A stretch of 64,000 nt of DNA from assembly GCA_948099385.1 (NCBI GenBank), contig CANUEZ040000168.1, positions 11,008,001 through 11,072,000 of the forward strand, written 5' to 3'. The stretch's first letter is position 1. Each line of letters starts with the position of its first letter. Of this stretch, positions 27,600 through 37,035 are shown piece by piece. Made by a program: the position numbers and the translations under genes. The notes beneath the pieces were generated by a model that worked only from the letters and a program-made list of their open reading frames with translations, had not been told where the DNA came from and ran no database searches. Origin of the DNA: Fasciola hepatica. Taxonomy: Eukaryota > Platyhelminthes > Trematoda > Plagiorchiida > Fasciolidae.

Positions 27600-27854
27600 A
27601 CAGACGGAATTTCCCTTCTCGTGCTGAATACCCGTTCGCTGTTGAGTATAATTATTGACTAAAGGGAAAGTGTGCTTGCTTCTAGCTTTGAAGCAGTTCT
27701 ATTGACAGAAAAATGGTTAGCCGATCAAACCCCAACAGACGTTGTCTCTTTGGTTGCTCATAAATACTTTCCAGTAAGCAGAGCGAACTGCCGAGACAGT
27801 GGATGTCTCGCATACATCAAACAAACATTTACTAGCACCCTCCCCACTACCCAA
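27600..27854 (+). pseudogene. CR1-D endonuclease, N-terminal piece
   Basis: The frame gives LLVLNTRSLLS, then after a stop SFEAVLLTEKWL, YFPVSRANCRDSGC and LAYIKQTF. These are the first endonuclease motifs of a CR1 ORF2: the N-x-R-S start, the LTE-x-WL catalytic glutamate motif and the C-x-D-G-G-C-L-x-Y motif. The frame stops exactly where the BEL-1 LTR begins at 27855. The rest of the same domain reappears downstream on the same strand at 37036, so this is the 5' piece of a split element. Confidence 0.85.
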
Positions 27855-28231
27855 TGTAACACACATTTGGGCAATGCGTAGCCAAATTTGCAACGGATCC
27901 CCAAATCAAAAGGCAATTATCAGTGATATTCTACGATACTAGGTTATTGAATGAATATCGACACCAAAATGATACAAACCTCAATAATAAGATCACAAGG
28001 ACTCAACAAACGAGAAACCAAACTGCGGCGTGCGAGCAAGGAGCACGTGCGTCACGCAGGTCCAGAACAAGGATATGACAAAGTAGCGCTCTGGGCGCGA
28101 ACAAACAACAATTGGTCCATAAAAACAAACAGTTCGTAAAGACAAGCCAATAGTGTAAGCAAGTGAGTGATGTTAAGAAAGACACTGAATCGCAAAGGTT
28201 TTAGGAAGATTTTCCACGACCGGTCTTTACA
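27855..28231 (-). repeat. BEL-1 3' LTR
   Basis: 377 bp, ends TG...CA (TGTAAC inward on this strand, TTTACA at the other end). Against the partner LTR at 34354-34730 I count nine mismatches, all in the last third; the first 260 bp are identical. A purine-rich stretch (GGGAGGATTTTGGTGAGCGG on the minus strand) lies directly inside and fits a polypurine tract. Confidence 0.95.
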
Positions 28232-29129
28232 CCGCTCACCAAAATCCTCCCGAATCTTTAGCAGGGTCAAAGGTTTGGTATAAAGGTACTGATTCTTCCC
28301 ACCTACCGAGGCCCTGCTGTCAGTGCGCGCGCCTAATACTTGTCGCCAACGTTCTACTCATGGTCGCACCTAATCCGTTGGCCACATAGACGCGAGGCTA
28401 TTCTACATCTTCCACGAGAACAACTGACCGATGGGGGGCGTGAAGGGGAAACATAGATGCTGTCATTGGAAAGGCCGTCCTGCCCTGGCTGTATGTGCTT
28501 TCTTGAGTGTGTGTATATGATGTAATCGCCGCTGCATTCACATATGCAAAAGACATTTCAATAACGTCAACAAAAGCAAATTGCGAACACCGTCACATGT
28601 TTGATGGGGGTTGCGGAACATAGCATGCATCGGGCTTGTGCTTATGTGTCTGGATGTATAATGGAATCACAAGTATCACCACCCATCAAAAGTGAACTTT
28701 CTGCAACTTCAACGAAAGACTGTGAGCACCGTAACTTTTTTGACGGGGACTGTGTAGCATAAACGAGTAAAATGTAGGCATGTGTGCGTGACCTAAGCTC
28801 CCCTACTTCTACATATGCATAGGCATTCGGTGAAGTCAACAAAAAACAAACGACGAACACTGTGACGTGCTTCATAGGGATTAGGGATATAGCGTGCATT
28901 GGGTATGTATGTGTCTGGATGTAAAATGGAATCGCATTTACCACCACATATCGGGAAAAACCTTCTGTAATGTCAACAAAAGACTGTGAGCACTGTAACT
29001 TGTTTGACGGGGACCATGTGGTATAAAGAGTACGACGTAGGTGAGTATGCGTCGGAGTGCATGACGGTTCAATACGTCAGTGTGTCGTGAATGCTCCCAT
29101 GTATGTGGTTTCTTCAACCACCTCGATGA
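28232..29129 (-). other. BEL-1 3' untranslated region with tandem duplication
   Basis: Non-coding end of BEL-1 between pol and the 3' LTR. Two copies of a unit of about 265-270 bp are recognisable by shared landmarks. TGTCTGGATGTA-AATGGAATC occurs near 28648 and 28912, and ACATATGCA followed by GTCAACAAAA occurs near 28541 and 28812. BEL-3 and BEL-2 have a related but shorter 3' region. Confidence 0.75.
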
Positions 29130-32100
29130 CTAGTGCAAAATAGTCTTCTGGGCCTCAGCGTTGTCAACTTCTCCGCCTTCACTCTCGAGTAGGCTAATAC
29201 TGATTAGGTCACGAATTAGCGCTCCGCTAGCTGTCTTCACCTTTACCTTTCTTATCATCCCGTCAGTGCTATCGATGGTTTCCATAACTACTCCCAAAGA
29301 CCAAGCGCTGAAATGTGCGCGCTCGTCTGCGATCATCACCACATCCCCAACCTTGAATGGTCTTGTTTTGACCAGCCACTTCTGTCAAGTCTGTAGAGTC
29401 GGTAGTTACTCCCGCAGCCAGCGCCTCCAGAAAACTTTGGCAAGATAGTTTGCCTGCTTCCATTCGTGAAGGTAGCTCCCACGAAGGTTTACTGGCCCTT
29501 GGAAACCCTCGTTCGACCCTAACGTCAATAAGTCGTTCGGGGTGAGCGCCAGGTGGGCGAGGTCGCCGTTCATTACTGGAACCAGGGGGCGGTTGTTCAG
29601 GATTCGCTCCACCTCAGTCATGACGGTGTTCAGCGTCTCGTCGTCGGGTGGCTGCTGTTCCATGATTGACAGCAATATCCGTCTGGCGGACTGGATCATG
29701 CCTTCCCACACGCCGCCGCGGTGGCTGGCCTGAAGGGGGTTGAAATGTCATCGTATGTCGTAGGCCACAGTCCGATCCATCAGTTCGTCCCTGTTTGTGT
29801 TCTTGTGTCAAATCTGCAATTCCCGGTGAGCGCCCACAAAGTTCGACCCATTATCTGAGTATATATCGGCCGGTACGCCTCTTCGGTTGATAGAATTCTG
29901 CTAGGCCCGTAGGAAAGAATCGGTCGCCGTCGAATGTGCGACTTCTAGGTGTATCGCACGTGAATTCGTGCACGTTATAATACATCCATATCGCTTTTAT
30001 AATCTCTTCCAGCACCTGATCCACAACGGCCCGAAATAGTCCAACCCGGTGTCGCTGAACTGCCACCAGCCCGTAGTCACCCTGCATTCTGGTAGCGGGG
30101 TCATGTTTTGTTTGCCCGCCGTGGCATTGCGTCTCCTACATTGCCAACGACGTCGGATTACGCGTTTTACAGTCTGTCATCCTCTCAGCAACCAAAGGCG
30201 CTTTCGGATGACGCTCGTCACGTGACTTTCCCCGGCATGTCCCTCCACGGCGTGGACGTGTTTGATCATTAGCCCTGCAACAGGTTATCTGGCAGGCAGC
30301 AGTATAGGATACTTTGTGTCGAAGTTCAGGTGGGCGTCGGCCAGCCTATCATCCACCCGCAGCAGTCCATCAATGAATTTGGGGTTTAGACGCTTCAATT
30401 TGTCTCTTGGAGATGATATTTCTTTGTTGATTGGTCCCACTTCTTCCGCTCTCTCGAGCTCTTGGGCGAAAGCCTCGCGTTGAATCATTCTGAAAATATC
30501 GTACTCTGCCGCTCGTAGCTCATCGGGACCTATCGGGCCGACCCGTATCCGACCTGAAGGCTGTAGCCCTTTCATGACTAGTAAACTTCTCTTGAACCTG
30601 GCTAACCAGACTCAAGCACGAAGTGTCGTCATCCAGGAAGAAAACCTGACCAATCGCGATAGAATAAGTGTCGCTTCGACGACAGTGGCCGCTATCACTA
30701 CGCCTTTGATCTCCAGTTCCACTTCCGTAGGGTTTTTAATTCGAACACGGGCCAGTCCTGTTTGGGCAATTGCAGGAAGTTTGGCCCTCTCGTCCACGTG
30801 TCTAGTTGCCTGAAGTTGGTTGCACCCCGGGAGCACAGATCGGCCGGATTATCGCCAGACCTGACATGCTTCCACTGGTTCATGGCGGATTCATCGTGGA
30901 TGGTTGTGAGTCGGTTAGCAACGAAAGTAATGAACCGGCTCCGGGCGTTGTTGGTATATTAAAGTACTATCGTTGAGTCCGTCCAAAGCTAGCCGACCAA
31001 ATGTAGAGATCGAAACATCTCTTCACAGCTTGTACCACCCTGACTGCTAACAAGGCTGCGCTGAGTTCAAGGCGTGGGATTGAGACCGACTTCAGTGGAG
31101 CAGCGCGGGCTTCAGCCAACAGGATCCATCTCCTGTGCACCATCGTCCGTACACCACAGCTCCATAACCGACTTCGGATGCATCGGAAAAGGCATGTAGT
31201 TCTCCAGTCCGCGTTGTATGTCCAGGAGACAAACATCGTGGAATCCTTATGTCCTCTAATTTCTTCAGGGTATTCAGAAATTCTTCCCAGTCCAGCCGGT
31301 TCTCTCGGTCCAGTGACTGGTCCCAATCAACTTTCTTACAGCACAGCCGCTGTAGCAGGATCTTCCCGGGTAGCGGCCAGGGAGAGACGAAACCGAGCGG
31401 GTCGAACAGACTAGAGACGGCGGATAGTATGCCTCGACGGGTTACAGACAGCTCGGGAACGTTTAGCTCAAAAGCAAAGTCGTCCGTTTCCGCATTCCAT
31501 TGTATTCCTGAAGTGCTTTCAGAAGGGAGTGGAGAGCCGTCCAAATCTCTTACCCTTTCGGCCTTTTCGTGGTACGGAATAGCCTCGGGCACTTCTGGAG
31601 CGTTCTACATCCATTTTGTTAGATGGAAGCCGCCTACTTCTTGCAATCTTGTCAGGTCTCTGAACTGCGCTAGAGCTGATTCTACATCATCGAATGATCC
31701 GAGGTAGTCGTCGAAGTGGAAGTTCCTGATGACGCTATCTACCATCGGCCGATGGACCAGACCCCCATGTTTGTTCGCGGCTTCCCGAAGGGCGTAGTTT
31801 GCACAGAATGGTAACGATATGGCTCCGAAGAGGTGGACGGTCACCGTATAGTTTACCACTGCGTTGTCCCGGTCGTTCTGTTCCCACCACAGGAAACGCA
31901 ACGCATTTCGCCCCCTACCGGTATTTTTACCTGATGAAACATTTCCCTGATATCGGCGGACAAGGCCACTCTACCCACTCTGAGACGGCACAAAACTTTG
32001 ATTATTGGTGTGGTCCAGTCGTGTCCTTGTAGTAGGCGATCGTTTAACGACTTGCCCTGGAACTTGGCCGCATTGTCGAAAACCACTGGCGGTTTATCAG

Positions 32101-33202
32101 GTTTCTTGGGGTTGATGACCGGGTGGAGAGGTGGATACCAGATACCCTTTCCGCCGTCGGTGTTGGCAGGCACCTTTTCAACGTAGCCGAGGGTTTCGTT
32201 CCACCTCATTAATTCTGCGTATTGTTCCCACATATCCTGGTCTCGAATGAAGCGTTCTTTCCGTCGTAGTAGGCTTTGGAGAGCATAGTTTCGGTTATCA
32301 GTCCACGGGTCAGCAGGTGTGCGCCATGAGAGGGGAGCCTCGAGCTGTTTTTCAGGGCCTCTAGTGCCTAGCCGCACCGTTTGCAAAGCTAAATGATCCT
32401 CTTGAAACAACGATGGTCTTTCGTCTCCAATGTCATGAAACTCCTTTTCATACAGCCGCTGCAGGTGATACTCTATGCGGTCCGTTTCGGCGGATAGATA
32501 ATTCACGAAACCAGATACCCCTACTGGACTACATAACATCCATCTCAGAGCAGTGCATACGGCATAAGGTGCCTGGCGGTCGCCCACTCTCTGGTTCAGT
32601 ACCCAATGTGCCTCTGGTACGTCTCAGACGATGAGAAGATCCACTTCATCGTCTTCTCAGTCTACAACGGTTATATCCTGCAGGTGGGGCCACCTAGTCA
32701 AGATTGCTTTGACCGACCTTGGTGCTCGCATGGGGAGATCAGCTAGCGTGAATGCCTCCGTCGGATCAATTTGCTCTTAAGCGTCTAGAGAGATGAGTTG
32801 CAACCTCAACCTGCCGGCAGTCATTACTTGTGTTTCGCCCACCGTGCACACTGCTAAAGATGTCGCACATTTAGCGAGTCGGTGTTTGTCGGCAAACCGC
32901 TCTTTCACTAGAGTAGTGTCGGATCCACTATCGACGAAAGCCAACGCTTTGACTACCCCCGTTGGGGTCACTACTCCCACAGCCACTACGCCTAAACGTA
33001 CCGGTTTACTGGCAGACCGCGACGTTGAACAAACAACACTGTGCTTGATACTCGCCTCGGGTAAAGTTACTCCCTCCTGGTGCAGCAAACGATGGTGTCT
33101 GCCCGTGCAGCCCTCGTAACCACATCTGTTCCTTGTTCTACAAGCTTCCGCCCGGTGCGTGGTGTTGAGACAAATAAAACACGCTCCTGCCGTCCTCGCC
33201 AT
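29130..33202 (-). pseudogene. pol: BEL-1 pol relic
   Basis: Pieces in order: zinc knuckle and aspartic protease at 32777-33202 (CFICLNTTHRAEAC, then AFVDSGSDTTLV); reverse transcriptase at 31605-32587 (ALSADIREMFHQVKIPV; the polymerase motif reads FHFDDYLGS); RNase H at 30967-31592 (LHAFSDASEVGYGAVVYGRW); integrase at 29851-30836; DUF5641 at 29130-29711 (GGVWEGMIQSARR in the correct frame). Compared with BEL-3 it has many extra frameshifts. Stops replace Trp at 32657-32659 and 29748-29750, both TGG to TGA. It shares with BEL-3 a frameshift and a TAA at the RNase H region. It cannot encode a working polymerase. Confidence 0.9.
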
Positions 33203-33205
33203 TCC

Positions 33206-34313
33206 TCACCGTTCGTCTATTGTGGCTTTGTCGAACTTGGGGCATTCTGGTAGTCCATGGCTAGCATCACAGGACCTGCAGCTTGGTTGGGCCGTGGCAT
33301 CGCGTGAAATGGCGTGTGCACTGGTCCAAGGTTGATATTTCGGCTTTCCCCGAGCAGTGGTGTGATCCTGGCTAGTACTGGGCTTGTTTGCTGGTTGCTG
33401 TCCCGGATAAGTCGACCAAACTTGCTGTCGGCTATCTTGATTTGCCTGTCCAACTATTCGGTCAGGTCTTCGAAGTTGGCCTCCCGGTTGCTTCGGCTTA
33501 TCCGTTCCGCTTCTTCCGCCCACCGACCCTGTAGTTCGGGAGAGAGGTGATGGACTATGCCTTCCAAAGTGTGCATGGCATCTAGATCAGCCCTGTAACC
33601 TAAATGGTCGAGGGCCACTGAGCAGCTCTGCATCTTGATCACCAGGCCGGCCATTGTGTAGACGTCGCCCTTGGTTCTCGTTGTCTCTACCGTCAAGCCC
33701 TCCATTAGGTTACGGACTACTTTGAAAGGTTCGCCAAACAAGTTCCTTAGAACCTTCCTTCCTCTTGTGTAGCCTTGTTCCTGGTCAAGCATGGTACACC
33801 GTCGATAGCTTCTCTTGCTCGGCCTCGACAGTAGTAAGCCAGATAGAGAGGCCTTTGCCCGGGGTCGGTTACCTTATTTTCGACGAACGTCTCGAACTGC
33901 TTGACAAACTTGCATTAGTGTTCAGACCGCCCGTCGAATACCGTTAGTTCTACTGTTGGCGAATCGATCGATGGAGTCTTATATTCAGCGACCGGCTTGA
34001 AGTTTCCTATTTTGTTCTGCCCCGGTCTATCGGAAGTGTCGTAGTGGTTGGTCTCTGGCTAAAGCTCTTTATGTCTACAATTCTGTTGTGCTTCGTGGGC
34101 CGATAGCAGTTTTTGTTCTAGGTCTAATATCCTTGGCCTGTATAGTTGGGCATCCTTGAAATCCATATTGCCCTCAGTAACACATGAACCAGCACCGACA
34201 GGAATAGGCAGTCTTACATTAACTAAAGAATCAAAGGTACCCAAAAACTCACCAGTGACTTGCCGCATTACTTCCTGTCCAGATTCCAATGTCTTCAATT
34301 CTTTCCCTTGCAT
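33206..34313 (-). pseudogene. gag: BEL-1 gag relic
   Basis: The start is set at 34313-34311 (MQGKELKTLESGQEV) by match to the BEL-2 and BEL-3 starts; the frame also extends upstream into the LTR. The DUF1759-like capsid part is frameshifted between about 33790 and 34060. The rest reads in two frames (33454-33792 and 33206-33523), with IKMQSCSVALDHLGYRADLD and the first zinc-knuckle half CRSCDASHGLPECPKF. It ends at TGA 33206-33208, in frame with pol, at the same place as in the other two copies. Where BEL-2 and BEL-3 have TAG, this copy has AAG (Lys), so it retains the older state there. Confidence 0.88.
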
Positions 34314-34353
34314 TTTGCGTGTTTTTATCGTTCCAAATTGATCAATTGAGTAT

Positions 34354-34730
34354 TGTAACACACATTTGGGCAATGCGTAGCCAAATTTGCAACGGATCCC
34401 CAAATCAAAAGGCAATTATCAGTGATATTCTACGATACTAGGTTATTGAATGAATATCGACACCAAAATGATACAAACCTCAATAATAAGATCACAAGGA
34501 CTCAACAAACGAGAAACCAAACTGCGGCGTGCGAGCAAGGAGCACGTGCGTCACGCAGGTCCAGAACAAGGATATGACAAAGTAGCGCTCTGGGCGCGAA
34601 CAAACAACAATTGGTCCACAAAAACAAACAGTTCGTAAAGGCACGTCAATAGTGTAAGCAAGTGAGTGATGTTAAGAAAGACACTGAATCGCAAAGGTTT
34701 TAGGGGAATTTTCCACTACCGGTCGTTACA
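34354..34730 (-). repeat. BEL-1 5' LTR
   Basis: 377 bp, perfect terminal TGTAAC...GTTACA. On the minus strand it precedes gag by about 40 bp. About 20 nt inside the element the sequence TTGGAACGATAAAA could hold a primer binding site beginning TGG, but I cannot name the tRNA. Confidence 0.95.
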
Positions 34731-34791
34731 CCCGGTGCCCGACTGTACCCCTGCCCATCCTCAGGTCTCCGTCTAAATTCCTGGAAAACAG
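34731..34791 (+). pseudogene. Probable middle piece of CR1-D endonuclease
   Basis: Between the BEL-1 LTR and a poly-T run, one frame reads SSGLRLNSWKTVFF, which resembles the LWLxLxLxxSxxxxGCxYRPP region that follows the first endonuclease motifs in CR1. The next residues of that region (CFYQAPASSYSEFLHIIRAF) appear at about 37045. The fit in order is good but the piece is short and could be chance. Confidence 0.45.
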
Positions 34792-34806
34792 TTTTTTTTT
34801 TTTTTT
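34792..34806. repeat. Poly-T run of 15
   Basis: Uninterrupted T15 on the plus strand, at the left edge of a 2.2-kb block that interrupts CR1-D. It could be the poly-A tail of a retrocopy on the minus strand. Confidence 0.6.
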
Positions 34807-36389
34807 ATTTCTCGGCCATGGTCGAGACGCACGCGTTAAAGCATGATCATGGTGTACACGTTACTCAATAAGATGAAATGTTCACATATTCTAAGTATGA
34901 AAGTCGAGAGTATTGGAGATGAAAAAACAATGACATGAAAAGTTTGAATGGACCATTCTGGTAATGGTTTGCGCGGCTGTTTTAAACCGGTTTCGAATCC
35001 GGATCAGGCAGTGGTGCGCGGTGGAGATATCGAGAAAATCGTTAGCGCAGTGCTAAGGAGGCATTATTAACAAGAATGATGCAAGCCCAGGAAACCAGAG
35101 GCCAACTGAGGTTCTGCATATGGAATAAATTTTGAACAAGAAAAAAAAGGGTGGAAAATCGACGCATGCGAAAAGGATGGCGATCCATGAAGACAATGCA
35201 GACCCTGAATGACGGATTTACCGGAGTTCAAAAAACGGAATGAGAATTGAAGCAGGGGGACCTGAGGCCAGTTTCGTGAAAGTGAACACCGGTGGATGTG
35301 GGAGAAACAGCAGTCCATAAAAAGGTGAGTTTAGATTCAGGGCCAGTAACATGTACTATTCAGAAATGAGAAGGCGCAACTGGTGGGTCTTCGAGAAATG
35401 GAGAGTCAAATTCCAGCGGGCTACGGTTCGGAGAAAAGATAACCTGTGGTAACGGATAATAAAGTGGGAACATCTTCGCATGGACTTCAGCGTTATGCTG
35501 CTTCAATGACAAATATATATGTATGTGATGACGCATTTGCCTTCAGTGTTATTCTGGTAACGTACTACATCGAATGCGTAAGTTTCATCTGGCAGGGCAA
35601 AGTATGTGTCAGTCAATCAGCCGAGTGTGGCTGTATGTTAGCGGCATGCGCGTGAGCTGGAATTCGTGTTGGTTGCGTTAAAAAATGCTGAACGATCTGA
35701 TAAGCAATTGAGGGTATCTCCTGTTGTGTGGTTGGATTTCTGTCCCAGTTGCCATGGTAGGTTCCACTTGAGTCTCTGTCCGTACGAGTCAAAGCGGCCT
35801 CCTTGGTTAGCCAATTTGGCGACTGAGATAGTGGGAGACAACGACCTGAAATAAGGGGAGATTGCAGTCTGGACGTGGTTCCAGCTGTGGGTTATGATAA
35901 TATGTGAAGACAATAAACAATGGATTGGTTAGGTCTATGTGAGTGGGGCATGGGTAAAATAGGCTCGCAGTGGATTTGAGCTATACTGCTGCAGGCTGAT
36001 GAAGTTGCGCACACAGGCTTGGTAGCTGTATGCATTTCAAAGGATTTATGATTTGCCCGTGGTTAGTAATGATAACCTTCAATACCGTTTGCTTACGCAG
36101 AACGCAGTTTGGCACGAGGCGATAAGATAGGTTTGAAATAACAGACAGAGCGAGTAGGACTATCATACTGTTTGCGTGGCGCTACGCTGTTACTGTCTCT
36201 TTCGGTATAGTGGTTGTTCTATACTGAGTAGTTTCTGAGGAGTCCAAGTAGAAGGAGCTATTGGGGTGACAGTGGTTATGGATTAGAGGTAATTATTCTG
36301 TTTAGGCATTGTAAACTGTTAGGTTTACGCTTAGGTGATGGCAACTGCGGCGTATGGTGTGGCACATCCTAGATTCTCAAGGGTTCAGG
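34807..36389. other. No recognisable gene, inserted block within CR1-D
   Basis: No domain is recognised on either strand. The longest frames are under 95 codons. By position it lies inside the interrupted CR1-D endonuclease, so it entered after or together with the CR1 tails to its right. Confidence 0.4.
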
Positions 36390-36680
36390 TTAATATCCAG
36401 CGTTTTCCTCATAAGCTCTATCAAAAGACATATAAGGATTCGTAAGAGCGATCAGTTTTTGGATGTCCAGAGCTACGTGTAGTCCAGACTTAAACATAAT
36501 TAGGGAATCTACGGAACGGACTTCAGCTGGGAGTTTATTCCACAGGGTTGCATATTTCAGGAGGAAGAAGTTGATGGTAAAAAGTTGGGACTGTTTTGCT
36601 GTCCTAGATCGTATGGATGAACCGCTGAGTTTCGTAATTGCTGCAGCGGTGGGGCCAACCCTATGCGGGTCTAATTGAGC
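36390..36680 (-). pseudogene. CR1 3' tail, copy 1 (5'-truncated)
   Basis: The minus-strand translation reads LLKYATLWNKLPAEVRSVDSL, LDIQKLIALTNPYMSFDRAY and ends ENAGY with TAA at 36390-36392. This aligns with the last 90 residues of CR1-B (IVKYSSLWNKLPPQLRSMSS ... ELGLGY). Only the C-terminus of the RT is present, as expected from incomplete reverse transcription. Confidence 0.85.
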
Positions 36681-36710
36681 CTAGGTTGCTCAGAGCGGTT
36701 ATTCGACTTA

Positions 36711-37035
36711 TTAGTACCCTATACCTACCTCAAAGGCCTGAGCCCTTAAAATATACGGATTGTATAACATAGTCAGCGTGTCCACCGTTAGGGCCATGCT
36801 TATTTCCTGTTTGAAAGCCACCGATGTCGGTGATAACGCCCGAATTCGTTGTGGTAGCTTATTCCACAATGAAGCGTACTTGGTAATGAAGAAGTTTGAC
36901 CGAAGAGCAAGCTTCGGCAAAGGGACAGACACCAAGAACTCATTGTTACGTAAGGGATACGTAGAAAGGGTTCTTACCTGCGGTGCTGAACTACATGATC
37001 TATTCTTCAAGATATTGTGAAAGAATAGCAGGTTA
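36711..37035 (-). pseudogene. CR1 3' tail, copy 2 (5'-truncated)
   Basis: An open minus-strand frame of 99 residues (36711-37010, TAA at 36711-36713), extended upstream to about 37035 by NLLFFHNILK. It matches CR1-B closely: SSAPQVRTLSTYPLRN against NSAPQVKTPSNYSLRH, and ITKYASLWNKLPQRIRALSP against IVKYSSLWNKLPPQLRSMSS. The C-terminus is VGIGY. Its truncated 5' end abuts the resumed plus-strand CR1-D endonuclease. Confidence 0.88.

Larger units (their letters stand above)
27855..34730 (-). mobile_element. Full-length BEL/Pao LTR retrotransposon (BEL-1), coding region decayed
   Basis: Two 377-bp direct LTRs bound a 6.1-kb interior that encodes gag and pol on the minus strand in BEL order: gag, zinc knuckles and protease, RT, RNase H, integrase, DUF5641. 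The whole unit is 6876 bp. The flanking 5-bp sequences are CCCAA on the left and CCCGG on the right, so a clean target duplication is not seen. It sits inside the endonuclease of the plus-strand CR1-D. The coding region has many frameshifts and stops. No envelope-like frame follows pol. Confidence 0.95.

Noticed and set aside
27850..34735. Target site duplication for BEL-1 (CCCAA/CCCGG)
   Set aside because: Only three of five bases match, which is not enough to claim. It may have mutated or the element ends may have recombined.
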